DNA of 64,000 bases from Prosapia bicincta (taxonomy: Eukaryota > Arthropoda > Insecta > Hemiptera > Cercopidae). A program made the translations under genes and the position numbers. The notes below the pieces were generated by a model that ran no database searches, was not told the DNA's origin, and saw only the letters and a program-made list of their open reading frames with translations. Below are positions 23,142-33,951 of the stretch, in pieces. Within the stretch, counting starts at the first letter, position 1, and every line of letters begins with the position of its first letter. Location: the NCBI GenBank assembly GCA_036971475.1, contig JBAIZL010000001.1, positions 98,497,850 to 98,561,849 on the forward strand, written 5' to 3'.

Positions 23142-24391
23142 TGCTAAAAAATCATAGCTGCAACTTACAGCTTCAGAGGCGAATCATTACAGATATTATT
23201 TATACAGAAACGACAGAACCTAACATGGGCGTGGAAAGATTTAGAATATCGCCTCAATTTACGTAAATCTATGTAAACATTTCAGTTTAAAATTTAAAAC
23301 ATGAGCAATGAAATACATAGGCCAAACTATAATAGCTATCGAAGTTAGAGCTAAAAAAATGTTTCCCATTTACAGCATTATGGCCTCGAAAATCAAATAC
23401 GACAAAGAATTGCTTAGAAGAGAACCATATATATAAAAGTGATAATGTAACCCTTATGAAGAATATAACTGTTCAGAGAATTAGACGCTGCGGCTACCTT
23501 ATTTACAAAGACATTTAAAAATATAATTGTTATTAATGAATTAGGGCAAATTCTAAACTATATATTGTAAATTATTTTATTGTTAGTAGTCGTTTTATGT
23601 AAGAGAAATCATTGAAACGTGTATAATTATTAAATGTTTGTAGTTTATATAATTAATCATTAATTAATTTTTATGTATACAATTTGTTTTTGAAATTTAT
23701 AGTTTATAGTTGTAATTATTAAACGTATATTTTGAGCTCGTTTAAAGTTATTTTTTTAAATCTTGATTTATTCTATTTTATATTTTTTAAATATTTGTTT
23801 TGTTTTTATTAACTATTTCAAATATAATTTTTTATCGTTTTGCTAAAGTTTGTTTTTTTAAAATTCACGTTTCCGGTTGGTGAAACCAATATTTCGGTTT
23901 TACTAGACTTTCGAGAAACCTACAATTGATACATTTCTACGAGCTGTTTTAATCAATGGTTTAGGACTAAAACCACAAGGAACCGATACCACTTCCTATT
24001 GGTTAACACCGTTAACCTCATTCCAGTAGGAAGGGGGAAATCAGGATGAAAATCTTCCTAAAAAAATCACTAACAAAGTGTTCCATTTGTTTACAAAAAC
24101 TTGTTTCTGTACTTCGTCCTATAGAAAATAACCTAACTTACAGTTGAGAATAGTCATTTCATAGATTTTATAGATATTATTAGTTATATAATACGCCAAA
24201 ATTTAGTATATTTTTAAATAATGTACTTTTGTTAAAGTATATACCCATTTTGTAGTTAGTACCTTCAAAATTGTAGAAACTACCTAATTTAATGTTAAGA
24301 TAAGTTAGTTGGATAGCGTAAAAATAATCAGTCATTTTTATGTTAATAAAGGAATTGGAATTTTTAATATATTTATTTTTAAATGAACACT

Positions 24392-24393
<2 letters not shown>
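23142..24393. other. Intronic AT-rich stretch
   Basis: No gene or identified element between the hammerhead-like motif and the (CA)n array. Confidence 0.4.
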
Positions 24394-24463
<70 letters not shown>

Positions 24464-24492
24464 CAAGCATACCGACACCCACACCCACACAC
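24394..24492. repeat. (CA)n microsatellite
   Basis: About 32 CA units (24394-24457), then an imperfect CA-rich tail to about 24492. Confidence 0.95.
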
Positions 24493-24604
24493 AAGTAATG
24501 TCACTAATGTCCTCTGCACATCAGGGGTGTTGCTTGTTTAATGCTGTTGCCACGTATAAAACTAGCCTCGCGAAGTATGGTCGAACGTAGCTTACCCTTC
24601 AGCT

Positions 24605-25740
24605 GTTGTCTAGTTCTAGCGTCAAGATTCCAGTCTATCGTTTGTACGTGGCTCGTATGTCTAGTTCAAGCGTCAAGTTCTCAGTCTATCGGCTGTACGT
24701 GACTCGTCTCCCTAGTTCGAGCGTCAAGTTCTCAGTCTATCAGCTGTTCGTGATTCGTCTGCCTAATTCGAGCGTCAAGTTCTCAGTCTATCGGCTGTAC
24801 GTGACTCGTCTCCCTAGTTCGAGCGTCAAGTTCTCAGTCTATCAGCTGTTCGTGACTCGTCTGCCTAATTCGAGCTACAAGGTCTCAGTCTATCGGCTGT
24901 ACGTGACTCGTCTCCCTAGTTCGAGCGTCAAGTTCTCAGTCTATCAGCTGTACGTGACTCGTCTCCCTAGTTCGAGCGTCAAGTTCTCAGTCTATCAGCT
25001 GTTCGTGACTCGTCTGCCTAATTCGAACTACAAGGTCTCAGTCTATCGGCTGTACGTGACTCGTCTCCCTAGTTCGAGCGTCAAGTTCTCAGTCTATCAG
25101 CTGTTCGTGACTCGTCTGCCTAATTCGAGCTACAAGGTCTCAGTCTATCGGCTGTACGTGACTCGTCTCCCTAGTTCGAGCGTCAAGTTCTCAGTCTATC
25201 AGCTGTACGTGACTCGTCTCCCTAGTTCGAGCGTCAAGTTCTCAGTCTATCAGCTGTTCGTGACTCGTCTGCCTAATTCGAGCTTCAAGGTCTCAGTCTA
25301 TCGGCTGTACGTGACTCGTCTGCCTAATTCGTGCGTCACGCTGTCAGTCTATCGGCTGTACGTGACTCGTCTGCCTAGTTCGAGCGTCACGCTGTCAGTC
25401 TAACGGCTGTATGTGACTCGTCTGCCTAGTTCGTGCGTCACGCTGTCAGTCTATCGGCTGTACGTGACTCGTCTGCCTAGTTCGTGCGTCAAGCTCTCAG
25501 TCTAACGGCTGTACGTGACTCGTCTGCCTAGTTCGAGCTTCAAGCTCTCAGTCTAACGGCTGTAGGTGACTCGTCTGCCTAGTTCGTGCGTCACGCTGTC
25601 AGTCTATCGGCTGTACGTGACTTGTCTGCCTAGTTCGAGCTTCAAGGTCTCAGTCTATCGGCTGTACGTAATTTGTCTGATTAGTTCGAGCGTCAAGCTT
25701 TCAGTCTATCGGCTATACGTGACTCGTCTCTCGCTCATCC
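24605..25740 (+). repeat. 51-bp minisatellite (~22 units) with higher-order structure
   Basis: The unit is 51 bp with anchors gtcaagttctcagtctatc and ggctgtacgtgactcgtct. Because 51 is divisible by three, one + frame stays open for ~265 codons (24606-25403), with the 17-residue unit LPSSSVKFSVYRLYVTR. Units 5-9 recur as units 10-14, giving a ~255-bp higher-order period. The frame starts without an ATG and later units carry TAA (tctaacgg), so I treat it as a non-coding intronic minisatellite rather than a gene. Confidence 0.9.
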
Positions 25741-26090
25741 TCGCTGCAATCGACATTGTTTAAAAGTAACAATTATAATAAACATTTAGTATATAATATT
25801 CTTGTAAATGAGGCTTGTATGATAGTACAAATTACGGACTGTTCTGCCCCTTTTACGAACCTTGCTGCATTTTCGAACACCACCCGGATTTAGTGACTAT
25901 AGCCTGTCACTAACAATTTGTTGCCATAGCAACGCTCATAATATTATGTTACTGCAATAAGGAGAGAATAATTAGCGTTTGTGTGATTCAAGTTAATGGT
26001 ATATTTGTGGCAACACTTCTGTCTTTTGTTTCCCAGCCAAACATACAAAGGAATAATTATCAGCGGTAGACCATAACTCATATTAGCGGT
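25741..26090. other. No recognised feature
   Basis: Intronic AT-rich sequence between the minisatellite and the GA/CA microsatellite. Confidence 0.4.
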
Positions 26091-26215
26091 ACACACACAC
26101 CACCACCACCAGAGAGAGAGAGAAACAGAGAGAGAGAGAGAGAGCTATATACAATTTCAATTGTTATTAACTAAGCCATCTTCAAATCAGGACACAATCC
26201 GCTTTAGTTATTTTT
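26091..26215 (+). repeat. Microsatellite-tailed dispersed repeat, copy 1
   Basis: (CA)n(CCA)n(GA)n is followed by gctatatacaatttcaattg, a ttaactaagccatcttcaaa block and a cgctt block. The same order recurs at 27970-28145. The - strand reads TTGAAGATG…GAAATTGTA, a distant echo of the hammerhead-like motifs, but no helix II could be formed. Confidence 0.7.
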
Positions 26216-26745
26216 ATATGTGACCAAATAGTTTATTTGAATTCTTTTAAAATATGTTTTCAATTTACTCATGAAAATTACTATAAGGGTTGTCTGTAAG
26301 AGAGCGAAACGTCAATAACATATTAATAGACAAGTTTGAATAGATAGTTTTATTCTGGTTGTCCTTATTCTTATCCAATTATTAAACAAGACGTTGAAAG
26401 CTTACATTTAACTTAGAATAGTGAAAAGAAACTCTTTCATAGTATCCACAATCTGCAGTGAAAAAGTTGTATTGATATGGTTCTATAAAAACTTTGTCTT
26501 GAGAACACTGACCTAATTCAATGCAGCGGTGGTTCAACTAAGAAATTTCTGACAGGGTTGTCAGGGTCGTGACTAATATTTGAGGAAAAGACGTTCCGAG
26601 AAATTAAGAAGAAACATGCTCAAAAATGTTTTAAAATAGAACAAAGAATGGTTGGGAATTTCACTTACATGACCACCCAGACCACTCGTGCTACGTAATT
26701 TTTATTTGTGTTGAAAATCCCTTAAATTTTTAGTTTCATTTCATA
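26216..26745. other. Intronic sequence
   Basis: No recognised feature between the repeat and the 25-bp minisatellite. Confidence 0.4.
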
Positions 26746-27030
26746 GTTTTGGGGTGGATCTGTCCCCTCTGACCCTTGGTGGATACGGCCCCATACTGAA
26801 CCTTGGTGGATCTGTCCCCTCTGACCCTTGGTGGATACGGCCCCATACTGAACCTTGGTGGATCTGTCCCCTCTGACCCTTGGTGGATACGGCCCCTCTG
26901 ACCCTTGGTGGATACGGCCCCTCTGACCCTTGGTGGATACGGCCCCTCTGACCCTTGGTGGATACGGCTCCTCTGACCCTTGGTGGATCTGTCCCCTCTG
27001 ACCCTTGGTGGATACTGCCCCATACTGAAC
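26746..27030. repeat. 25-bp minisatellite (~11 units)
   Basis: Tandem units acccttggtggatacggcc plus cctctg, with a variant ending ccccatactga. Units alternate between gatacggcc and gatctgtcc subtypes. As 25 is not a multiple of three, successive units cycle reading frames, and two - frames stay open by chance. It lies 160 bp upstream of the GABA-B terminal exon. Confidence 0.9.
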
Positions 27031-27191
27031 CAAATCGACCATTTTAGTACTTTAAGTAGATAGTATTAGAATAGAATTAAACCAAAAGCAAATTAGTAAA
27101 CTTATTAGAAGTATAACGAATGCTTATTTGCTATTTTGTATTTATATTTCGTGTCCTGCGTGAAAGACTAATTCACTGTGTTTCATTTCAG

Positions 27192-27824
27192 GGAGAGATG
27201 ACGCCTCTGGATGAAGCGATAGAGATCCTTCACAAAGCACCCTCAGATCACGGCAAGTCGCCCAGCATCGGCGGCGGAATCCCAATGTTTCTATTATCCG
27301 TTCTTCCTCCAGTGATCCCACGGGCGAGCTGGCCTTCAGCGGAACGGAACTGCTCCCATGGAGTCACGTTCAGTTCGGAACCCAAACTGGACGACAACTC
27401 TGTGCAACATGAGGCTGATGTTCATTACAATGCTAAAGAAACCAGCAAAGAATCTTTAAGCGAAACGACCGGCAAGACGACGGTACTCGGGCGGCTACTG
27501 AACATGCTAGGGTCGGGTAGGAAGCCCTCGATAGCAGCTGCTTTGAAGGTCCACATGGGTTACTTAACAAGTCTGGTACCTCCAAGTCCAGAATTATGTA
27601 CACCGCGACACAACGAGGTGCACAGGGTGTCCTTCTGCGTCCACTCGCAACCGACATTGGCTTTTAAAGAGAAAGTTAAAGGATCGCCCAGGTTTCCGCA
27701 CAGAATTGTGCCTACGTACAGTTTGAACGCTTTAGAAGAAACCGATGACGTAGGCTACAGCTCTAGGAGGAAGCGTGGACAAAAGTGTAGATCCTTGGAT
27801 GATGCGACAACTGTCTTCATTTAA
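27192..27824 (+). CDS. GABA-B-R2: GABA-B receptor subunit 2, terminal exon (cytoplasmic tail)
   Basis: Begins in phase 0 after the strong acceptor tttcatttcag, fitting the phase-0 end of the exon at 17581, and runs 210 codons to TAA. It contains FLLSVLPPVIPRASWPSAE and KGSPRFPHRI, motifs I associate with the tail of insect GABA-B subunit 2, plus Ser/Thr-rich stretches between them. The tail is intracellular and is expected to carry regulatory phosphorylation and binding sites. GC content is well above the flanks. Direct repeats (26091 and 27970) flank the exon. A second phase-0 exon at 30769 may give an alternative tail. Confidence 0.88.
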   Translation, partial: GEMTPLDEAIEILHKAPSDHGKSPSIGGGIPMFLLSVLPPVIPRASWPSAERNCSHGVTFSSEPKLDDNSVQHEADVHYNAKETSKESLSETTGKTTVLGRLLNMLGSGRKPSIAAALKVHMGYLTSLVPPSPELCTPRHNEVHRVSFCVHSQPTLAFKEKVKGSPRFPHRIVPTYSLNALEETDDVGYSSRRKRGQKCRSLDDATTVFI

Positions 27825-27969
27825 ACTGTTTCTTTACCTTAAAACTTCGTCTAATTATAAAAAGCGGAATCGTCACCAAAGCACCATGAATAGTGGTAGG
27901 TAATGAATAGAGTAAGGCTTCCCACCTTACTCATATAAAGGCTTCTGTTTTTTCGATACCGTCCTTACA

Positions 27970-28018
27970 AACACACACTCACACACAAACTCAAACACAC
28001 ACGAACACACACATCCAC

Positions 28019-28064
<46 letters not shown>

Positions 28065-28145
28065 AAGATAGAGAGCTATATACAATTTCAATTGTCATTA
28101 ACTAAGCCATCTTCAAATAAAAACGAAATCCGCTTACGGAACGTT
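27970..28145 (+). repeat. Microsatellite-tailed dispersed repeat, copy 2
   Basis: (CA)-rich then (GA)n, followed by the same ctatatacaatttcaattg and ttaactaagccatcttcaaa blocks as 26091-26215, in the same orientation. It begins ~145 bp after the GABA-B stop codon, so it may lie in the 3' UTR. Confidence 0.7.
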
Positions 28146-28859
28146 CAAAAATCAGACGTTATCTTAAAAATACGTTTTCATTTTAAACCTCTGTTAGAAC
28201 AAAACAACACTCTTTTACGCCCTATTTGTTATTTTCGATCCAACGTTGCATAGCTCATGTTATTCTCACATCTGGCCTATTAATACAGTAGTATAAAAAG
28301 AGAGCACCTTATAGACTCTATTTAAAGTAATTTAAAAAACATTTCCCCCAAATTTGTTATTAAATAGCTACAAATGTCTCATATTATTAAACATTTGATT
28401 TTAGCTTAAAATATCTAAAAAGATTTTATTAATACAAAAAAAATTGTGAATTTTATATTTAGACCTAATGTAAGTTCTTAACATTTTATAGCCTTCAGTT
28501 CTTAGAAATTGATATTTTTTAAAGAAATATTTGAATCACAACTACAGGCTGATTACAACATACATTTGTTTTATACCTTTTTATAACTTCCTACGTTCGA
28601 ATATTGAAACCAATGTTATTTTACAATTGTAAAAATCCTTTATAAAGTGATATGATTGAATTTAAATAAACATGAGTTCTTATGAATGAACTCTATTTCA
28701 AAATGTTTTCTAATTTCTTCTTTTGTAATTCGTTTTGCTATTGATTAATTATTTCTGGTTACTGTATGATTTTTTTCTGTAATTCTATACTATTTGCATG
28801 CTCTATAAACTGTTGTATATTTTTTTCAAATAGAATACCAAATTTGAAGTGTTTGACTT
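28146..28859. other. AT-rich stretch, nothing recognised
   Basis: No gene or element recognised between the repeat and the Penelope-like relic. Confidence 0.4.
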
Positions 28860-29250
28860 TTAAAATATACTGGGATTAAATTTTGTGATATTTAGGCTTT
28901 TAGATTTTTTAATTTCTGTTGTGCTGGGTTTTATATTATTTATGATACGTAACTTGAGGTGTGTATAAACACTGGAAAGGGAGTGAAATGTATCTTGTAT
29001 ATGTATTGCGAACCTTGATTTTGGTTTTATTGTTTTAATGGTCTCTATGTGATCCTTGTTTTGAATGATGAGGTTCTGCAATATATAAAGGCCGGATCGA
29101 TCTTGCGGTTCCGTATACGCCAGACGTTTGTTTATTTCGTTCTGGTTTTGTGTGTTGTAGGTATTTTGTGGTTGTGTTAGGGGTATTAAATCTTCTTTGT
29201 ACTTGCGTTTGCGGGAAAACAAAGGTAATTTTGTTATGTGTGTTCACGGA
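28860..29250 (-). pseudogene. Degraded Penelope-like element: GIY-YIG endonuclease part
   Basis: Two overlapping - frames together keep a GIY-YIG-like layout: SGVYGTARSIRPLYIAEPHH in one frame (aligning to the G-V-Y … Y-I-G-Q pattern of Penelope-like endonucleases), then KPKSRFAIHIQDTFHS in the other (the region after the EH motif, usually N-S-K-(F/Y)-A-x-H-I). The key glycine of YIG is Ala and a frameshift splits the domain, so it is not functional. No reverse transcriptase part or terminal motif is seen. The call rests on pattern recall of this family. Confidence 0.5.
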
Positions 29251-29589
29251 ATGTCGAGGCTTTGTTAGTAACTGTATTATTGGTTGTATCGCCGTTCAAT
29301 GTTTTGGTACTTTTGTAATACCAACTACACTAAACTCAATAAATTAGTAGTTTTATTATGTTTTTCAAAAATTACATGAGTTAAAAAAAGGATTTTCCTA
29401 AATATTGCAAGAGTAAAGAATGACTTTCATTAGTCTTTGTTGATTAAAGGTCGTTCTGAAAGGACATATAATATTCTGAAAACAAGTGCTATCAACTACA
29501 AATAAATATTTATCAAACATTTCCACCAACGTTGAGTCCAAACATTAACATCGAACTAGAACTTTCAAGTTTCCCGATGGTCACTGGAA

Positions 29590-30052
29590 CAAACTGTAAC
29601 GCTTTGACAGAGCGATTAACTGAGTTTGGCATTCAGCGCAATTGAAACTGATAGCTCAGCTGGTTTTAAAAATCTATTCATCTGAGTACACTATCTCATC
29701 TTGAGGCAACTGTCAAGTATAGCAGAGCGCTCGAGTGTATAGGCAACGTTTCACAAAGCGGACAACTGAGTTTGGCATATCGCCCAATTGAAACCAATAG
29801 CTCAGTTGGTTTTACAAATCTATTCATTTGAGTAGAGAGGGCAACTGTCAGGTATAGCAGAGCACTTAAGTGTATAGTCTACAATGTTTGACAAAGCGCT
29901 CAACTGAATTTGGCATATCGCCCGATTGAAACCGATAGCTCAGCTGATTTTATAAATCTATTCATCTGAGTAGAGGTGGCAACTGTCAAGTACAGTAGAG
30001 CGGTCGATTGTGTAGTCAAAAATGGTTGATAAAGAGTTCAACTCAGTTTGAC
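29590..30052. repeat. Tandem repeat, ~138-146-bp period, about 3.3 units
   Basis: Anchors such as tgagtttggcatatcgccc, gaaaccgatagctcagc and a ggcaactgtcaagtat block recur about 146, 138 and 138 bases apart (starts near 29621, 29767, 29905, 30043). Units are diverged by several percent. It looks like a small satellite block. Confidence 0.8.
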
Positions 30053-30177
30053 GAAATATTTTACCATAACTAATTTAAAGAGAAAAAAGTATCTAATTAT
30101 TCCCAAGGGTATGAATTAAAGAAGTGGAAATGTTCAATACAAAAACTCTGTCGTAAATCTCTTATTAGTTTCGAAAA

Positions 30178-30178
<1 letters not shown>

Positions 30179-30246
<68 letters not shown>

Positions 30247-30250
30247 TATA
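30179..30250. repeat. (TA)n microsatellite
   Basis: Uninterrupted TA array of about 35 units with one CA interruption near the end. No foldback is attached. Confidence 0.95.
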
Positions 30251-30768
30251 TTAATAATTTTTTAATGTACTTGTTCCAATAATAGTAACAAATAAATAAC
30301 CCTATAGATTTACTACATAAACGTATTCGTGTACAGTAAAACATATTGTATTAGCCTACTTTTCCATCATATGAGTGAATATTATTTTGACACCTGTCTG
30401 CCAGGGTCACATATTACGCTCCCCTGTAGGTATAGAATAAGATGTATGCACACTGGAGCTAAGGATACACACGAATTTCCCATGGGGTTGAACGATGAAG
30501 ACAAATTTTTTATCTCGTTCTCAATGACGCACGCCTAAATAAAGAACTATTTCTCCACACCACAGTCGTAAAAGGTTATCCATCCATTGGTTTTTTAATA
30601 AACCGAATTGGATTAATAAAATTTTTTATGCTCTTATGGTTTCATATTTGAGTTTGTTCTTGTTTTCTAATTTCTAATGTAGATCTTTAAAACATTTAAA
30701 TGCACATTTTTTGATATCATTAGAAGCATAGAATATCTTTCAATGAAAATTTTCCTGTTTGCTTGAAG

Positions 30769-30888
30769 GGCCCGAGCACAGTGTTCTCAGTATCTACGGG
30801 ACGCCACCAGGCTGCCTGGCCGCGCCAGCCTACCACTACCCGCCGACTGTCCATGTCTTCCCTGTCCAACTTCAAGCTCTGCCAGTAA
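30769..30888 (+). CDS. Candidate alternative terminal exon of GABA-B-R2
   Basis: After acceptor gtttgcttgaag (AG at 30767-30768) a GC-rich frame of 39 codons opens with GPSTVFSVSTGRHQ, includes TTTRRLSMSSLS and ends FKLCQ before TAA. The acceptor is phase 0, the same as the 27192 exon, so it can be spliced from 17581. RRLS is a PKA-type phosphorylation consensus. No homologue is recognised from memory, and the gene assignment rests on strand, phase and composition. Alternatives: last exon of an unrelated gene, or a chance GC-rich frame. Confidence 0.5.
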   Translation, partial: GPSTVFSVSTGRHQAAWPRQPTTTRRLSMSSLSNFKLCQ

Positions 30889-33057
30889 TGTAGACAACAT
30901 CGTTGTTAATATAATATAGTAATTTAATTAGACAATCTATAGTGAGATTTAAATACTTCATAAATAAGAGGTGATTAAGTTAGAGGTCAATGTTACCTTT
31001 TATTTTATCATACAAAACCAAACCAAATTATATACTAATAATTTTAATTCATAAACTTTTATAAAGCAATTATTTATATAAATTACTTTACTAAGAACAC
31101 AAATTCTATTTATAAAGGTTTATGTATTTTTAATTACAGGTTTGAGCAATAAAAAACTAATTTTAGGGAAATTTCTTTCAAAATAAGACTTTTAGAATTG
31201 TTTGAACAACTTATAAAACGCTCAGTGACCATTAATGTTTTCGTAGTTTATGTTTTTTAACTTTACAGTAACATATACTTTATTAGAAATAATTTATAGT
31301 CTACTTCACAGTGGATCTAAGAAAATCTAGAAGTATTCTATTCGTATATTATTTTTATTATATGTTTTTCTTGCAAAGTTTTTTTAAAATAGGGTTGTTA
31401 TTAACTTATAAATATACTTAACGGTAATCATAAAGCAATAATAATAATATAAAATATTTCATAATATAAAACTGTATATTAACACTATACATGTATATAT
31501 AAATATTGTGGATAAATGATTTCTTGTTACAGTATCTGTTTAAAAAAAAAACTGTAAAGGGCAAAATTTTACAGGCAGTATTCGAAATCTTTGTCAACAT
31601 GCGTTATCAGCAATATCAAGAATTATTTGAGGGCAGTTATACACTTGTAGATTGTTATCCCATCGCTAGAAGTTAATTCTTGATAATACTGACAATGTGA
31701 GTCGACCTAATACTTCCAATATTGGGCTTAAAAATATTCATTTTTATGAAATGTTTAGTGCAATGTGTGTGTGTGTGTGTGTGTATGAATATGTGTATAT
31801 ACGTATGAATAAATTACTGTTTACTGCTACACCCCATTCTTATAAAACCGAATATTTTATACAATCATTTATCTCTTTACATCCGTTTAATAGTTTCAAA
31901 ATCACTTATTTTAGTTAAATTTTTAAATTGATTTGACACCATTATATTAAACATTGTTGGACATATTCTTTTTAAGATTTAAAAGAATATATTTTTTATA
32001 ATCCAATATCTATACGCTGTAAAAACTTAACTTACTGAAAATTCTCAGCAAACGTGTTTTAGCTTGTGTATTGGCATTTTAGAAAACACTGTCCCGGAGA
32101 GGGTAGACAACCCTCTTCAATCCTGTTGATGCTAGTCTATTTTTCAGCATTCCTTCATTTGTTAACCAGGGAAAAGAGTTACATTTATTTTGGTAGTTCC
32201 CTGTCTGATACATTTTATTTTTTTAGTGAAATGTCTTCTTTGTTTTGATAACTCTTTTACGAAACCCATTTCGTGCTTGTCTTTTTCTACCCCAGAGAAC
32301 AAAGGAAATACATTAATATATCCTTTAAATATGTTAGTATAGGCTGTTCTTGTGATAATTTCAACTGAAGAAGATTGCTTTTCAATCAAAATGTAAATAT
32401 GGATTTTTCATTAAAATGTTTTCATTTTTTTTGTTAAAAGGTTTTATTTATTAAAAGAAACTTTATATCCAGTATTGAAACTGTTTGTTGGGGCTTTTGT
32501 TTAAATTTCAGCCTAAAGAGTACTAATTTTCTTTCCTCCCTCTTAGTCTCATCCACGCTCTGTGAATATCAGAAGACATTTTTATTTCTCGAAATCGTGT
32601 CAGAAAGATTCTCCACATGTTTGCTATGTATTCTATTTAAAAGCGTTTCGTACATATTTTCTGTTTAATTGGACCTAAAGGATATTTTCCTTTTTCGTAC
32701 ATATTTTCTGTTTAATTGGACCTAAAGGATATTTTCCTTTCTGTAATTTCTAGTTCTTCTAGTAGACATTTCTTGTACAAAGTAAGTAGTTCATTTAATT
32801 GCTCTTTCATGGAAAACTGTTCTTTACTGTCTAAGTGAACAGGAAAGAGACCGCTTGTATGTGTTAGCGGTCAGATAGTAGCCGTTTCCTTTGGATTTAT
32901 CGTCAATGTCGTTTCACCTTCACGTTGATATTCTATGTCTTCCGCTCAAATATGTTAATAATACTTTATTACATTTCGGTATCGATGACCGGTGACCATC
33001 GCCCGTTGATGGTTTTGTAACCATACGCTTAAATTGTTTGATAGAAACGCCATGAGG
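30889..33057. other. AT-rich, gene-free
   Basis: A short (GT)n lies at about 31765-31783 and an AATAAA at about 31147, which could serve the exon ending at 30888. A perfect 47-bp tandem duplication lies at 32649-32742. No exon seen. Confidence 0.45.
32649..32742. repeat. 47-bp tandem duplication
   Basis: Two head-to-tail copies (32649-32695 and 32696-32742) starting cgtacatattttctgtttaa. I see a difference only at the last bases, so the duplication is recent. Confidence 0.9.
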
Positions 33058-33435
33058 CAGTGGTTGTCAAAGTGAACGTCACGACTACCTGGGGCATCTC
33101 GGATTATTTTCAAAGGCGCCAAGGACTGCCCGAAATTGAACGTTTAAATAAAAAAATATGTTGAAATTAATCATGAGATAAATTCTACGCGTGCTTGTGA
33201 GCCGTGGTAGTTTGACAACTGTGTCAGCAGTGTGTGAGAATACAAAGAAAGCTAGCGCTTGTATTGAAAATCCTCTGTGCTTGTATTATATTATTTATAG
33301 TAGTAAGAAAAAATTAAGTGACAAAAATTGACTTAAAACCTTACTATCAACAAAATAATACTAATTTTCTGAAGAAGCCTCGCCATGAAATATTTTCACC
33401 TAAGGGAGTCATAGGTTAAAGTTTGGGAAACACTG
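33058..33435. mobile_element. hAT-like MITE (378 bp)
   Basis: Terminal inverted repeats: left (GG)CAGTGGTTGTCAAAGT, right end reverse complement (GG)CAGTGTTTCCCAAACT, about 14 of 18 matching. Flanking octamers ccatgagg and ccaataag are a degenerate 8-bp target duplication. No coding capacity. Confidence 0.6.
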
Positions 33436-33911
33436 CCAATAAGGAATGCCAGTCGCGTCTTACTCCTAAACCCAGCTTAGTTGGCACTTGGGCGGTCGAT
33501 TAAAAACGTGTACTAACCTTTGTCAAAAACATTGCCTTTGATGGTGACGGCGGCTAGTGAATGTTCCACAATTTTAAATACCGCGTATCAATTAAATGAA
33601 ATTTGTTCTAGTAAACATTAAATAATTTTAGTTATTCACAGCGTTAATCAACCTGGCGGAGATCAATTCTGTGATTCACGAGATGTGTAAATAGCCCAAT
33701 GTTTGCAAGATGGACACTATTCCTAACCTCGTCACTAGGTCCAAATGACAGCTTGATTCTAACTAGTAATAGTAGGCCAAAGCGTTTAATTTATTCCACT
33801 TTTTGAGATGGGACGTTAATGGTAATAAAAAAATAATAACTTAAAAATTAACACTATTCTTGGGAAAACAAATAAAATACGTACACAAAACTCACAACTT
33901 AATCATTTATT
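33436..33911. other. No recognised feature
   Basis: Between the MITE and a hammerhead-like motif. No gene seen. Confidence 0.4.
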
Positions 33912-33951
33912 ACTCATACTCGTTTCAATAACAAATTCATCATCAGTGAGT
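33912..33951 (-). ncRNA. Hammerhead-like motif
   Basis: On the - strand: helix I ACTCA/TGAGT (5 bp, perfect), intact CTGATGA core, extra TG, weak helix II AAT/ATT, GAA, helix III AC-ga-GT and A at the cleavage position. Downstream sequence (…gttgtgagttttgtgtacgt) is shared with 60100-60340, so both derive from one repeat family. Confidence 0.45.

Noticed and set aside
24606..25403. 265-codon repeat protein gene
   Set aside because: No ATG start, stops in later units, intronic position and minisatellite structure.
24605..25740. CRISPR-like array
   Set aside because: Units are contiguous 51-bp tandem copies with no unique spacers, in a eukaryotic intron.
26722..27042. Two - strand frames of ~100 codons rich in G, P and R
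   Set aside because: Created by a 25-bp repeat that cycles frames; not coding.
26145..28130. Hammerhead-like motifs in the ctatatacaatttcaattg repeats
   Set aside because: TTGAAGA and GAAA-like parts are present but no helix II or helix I can be formed.
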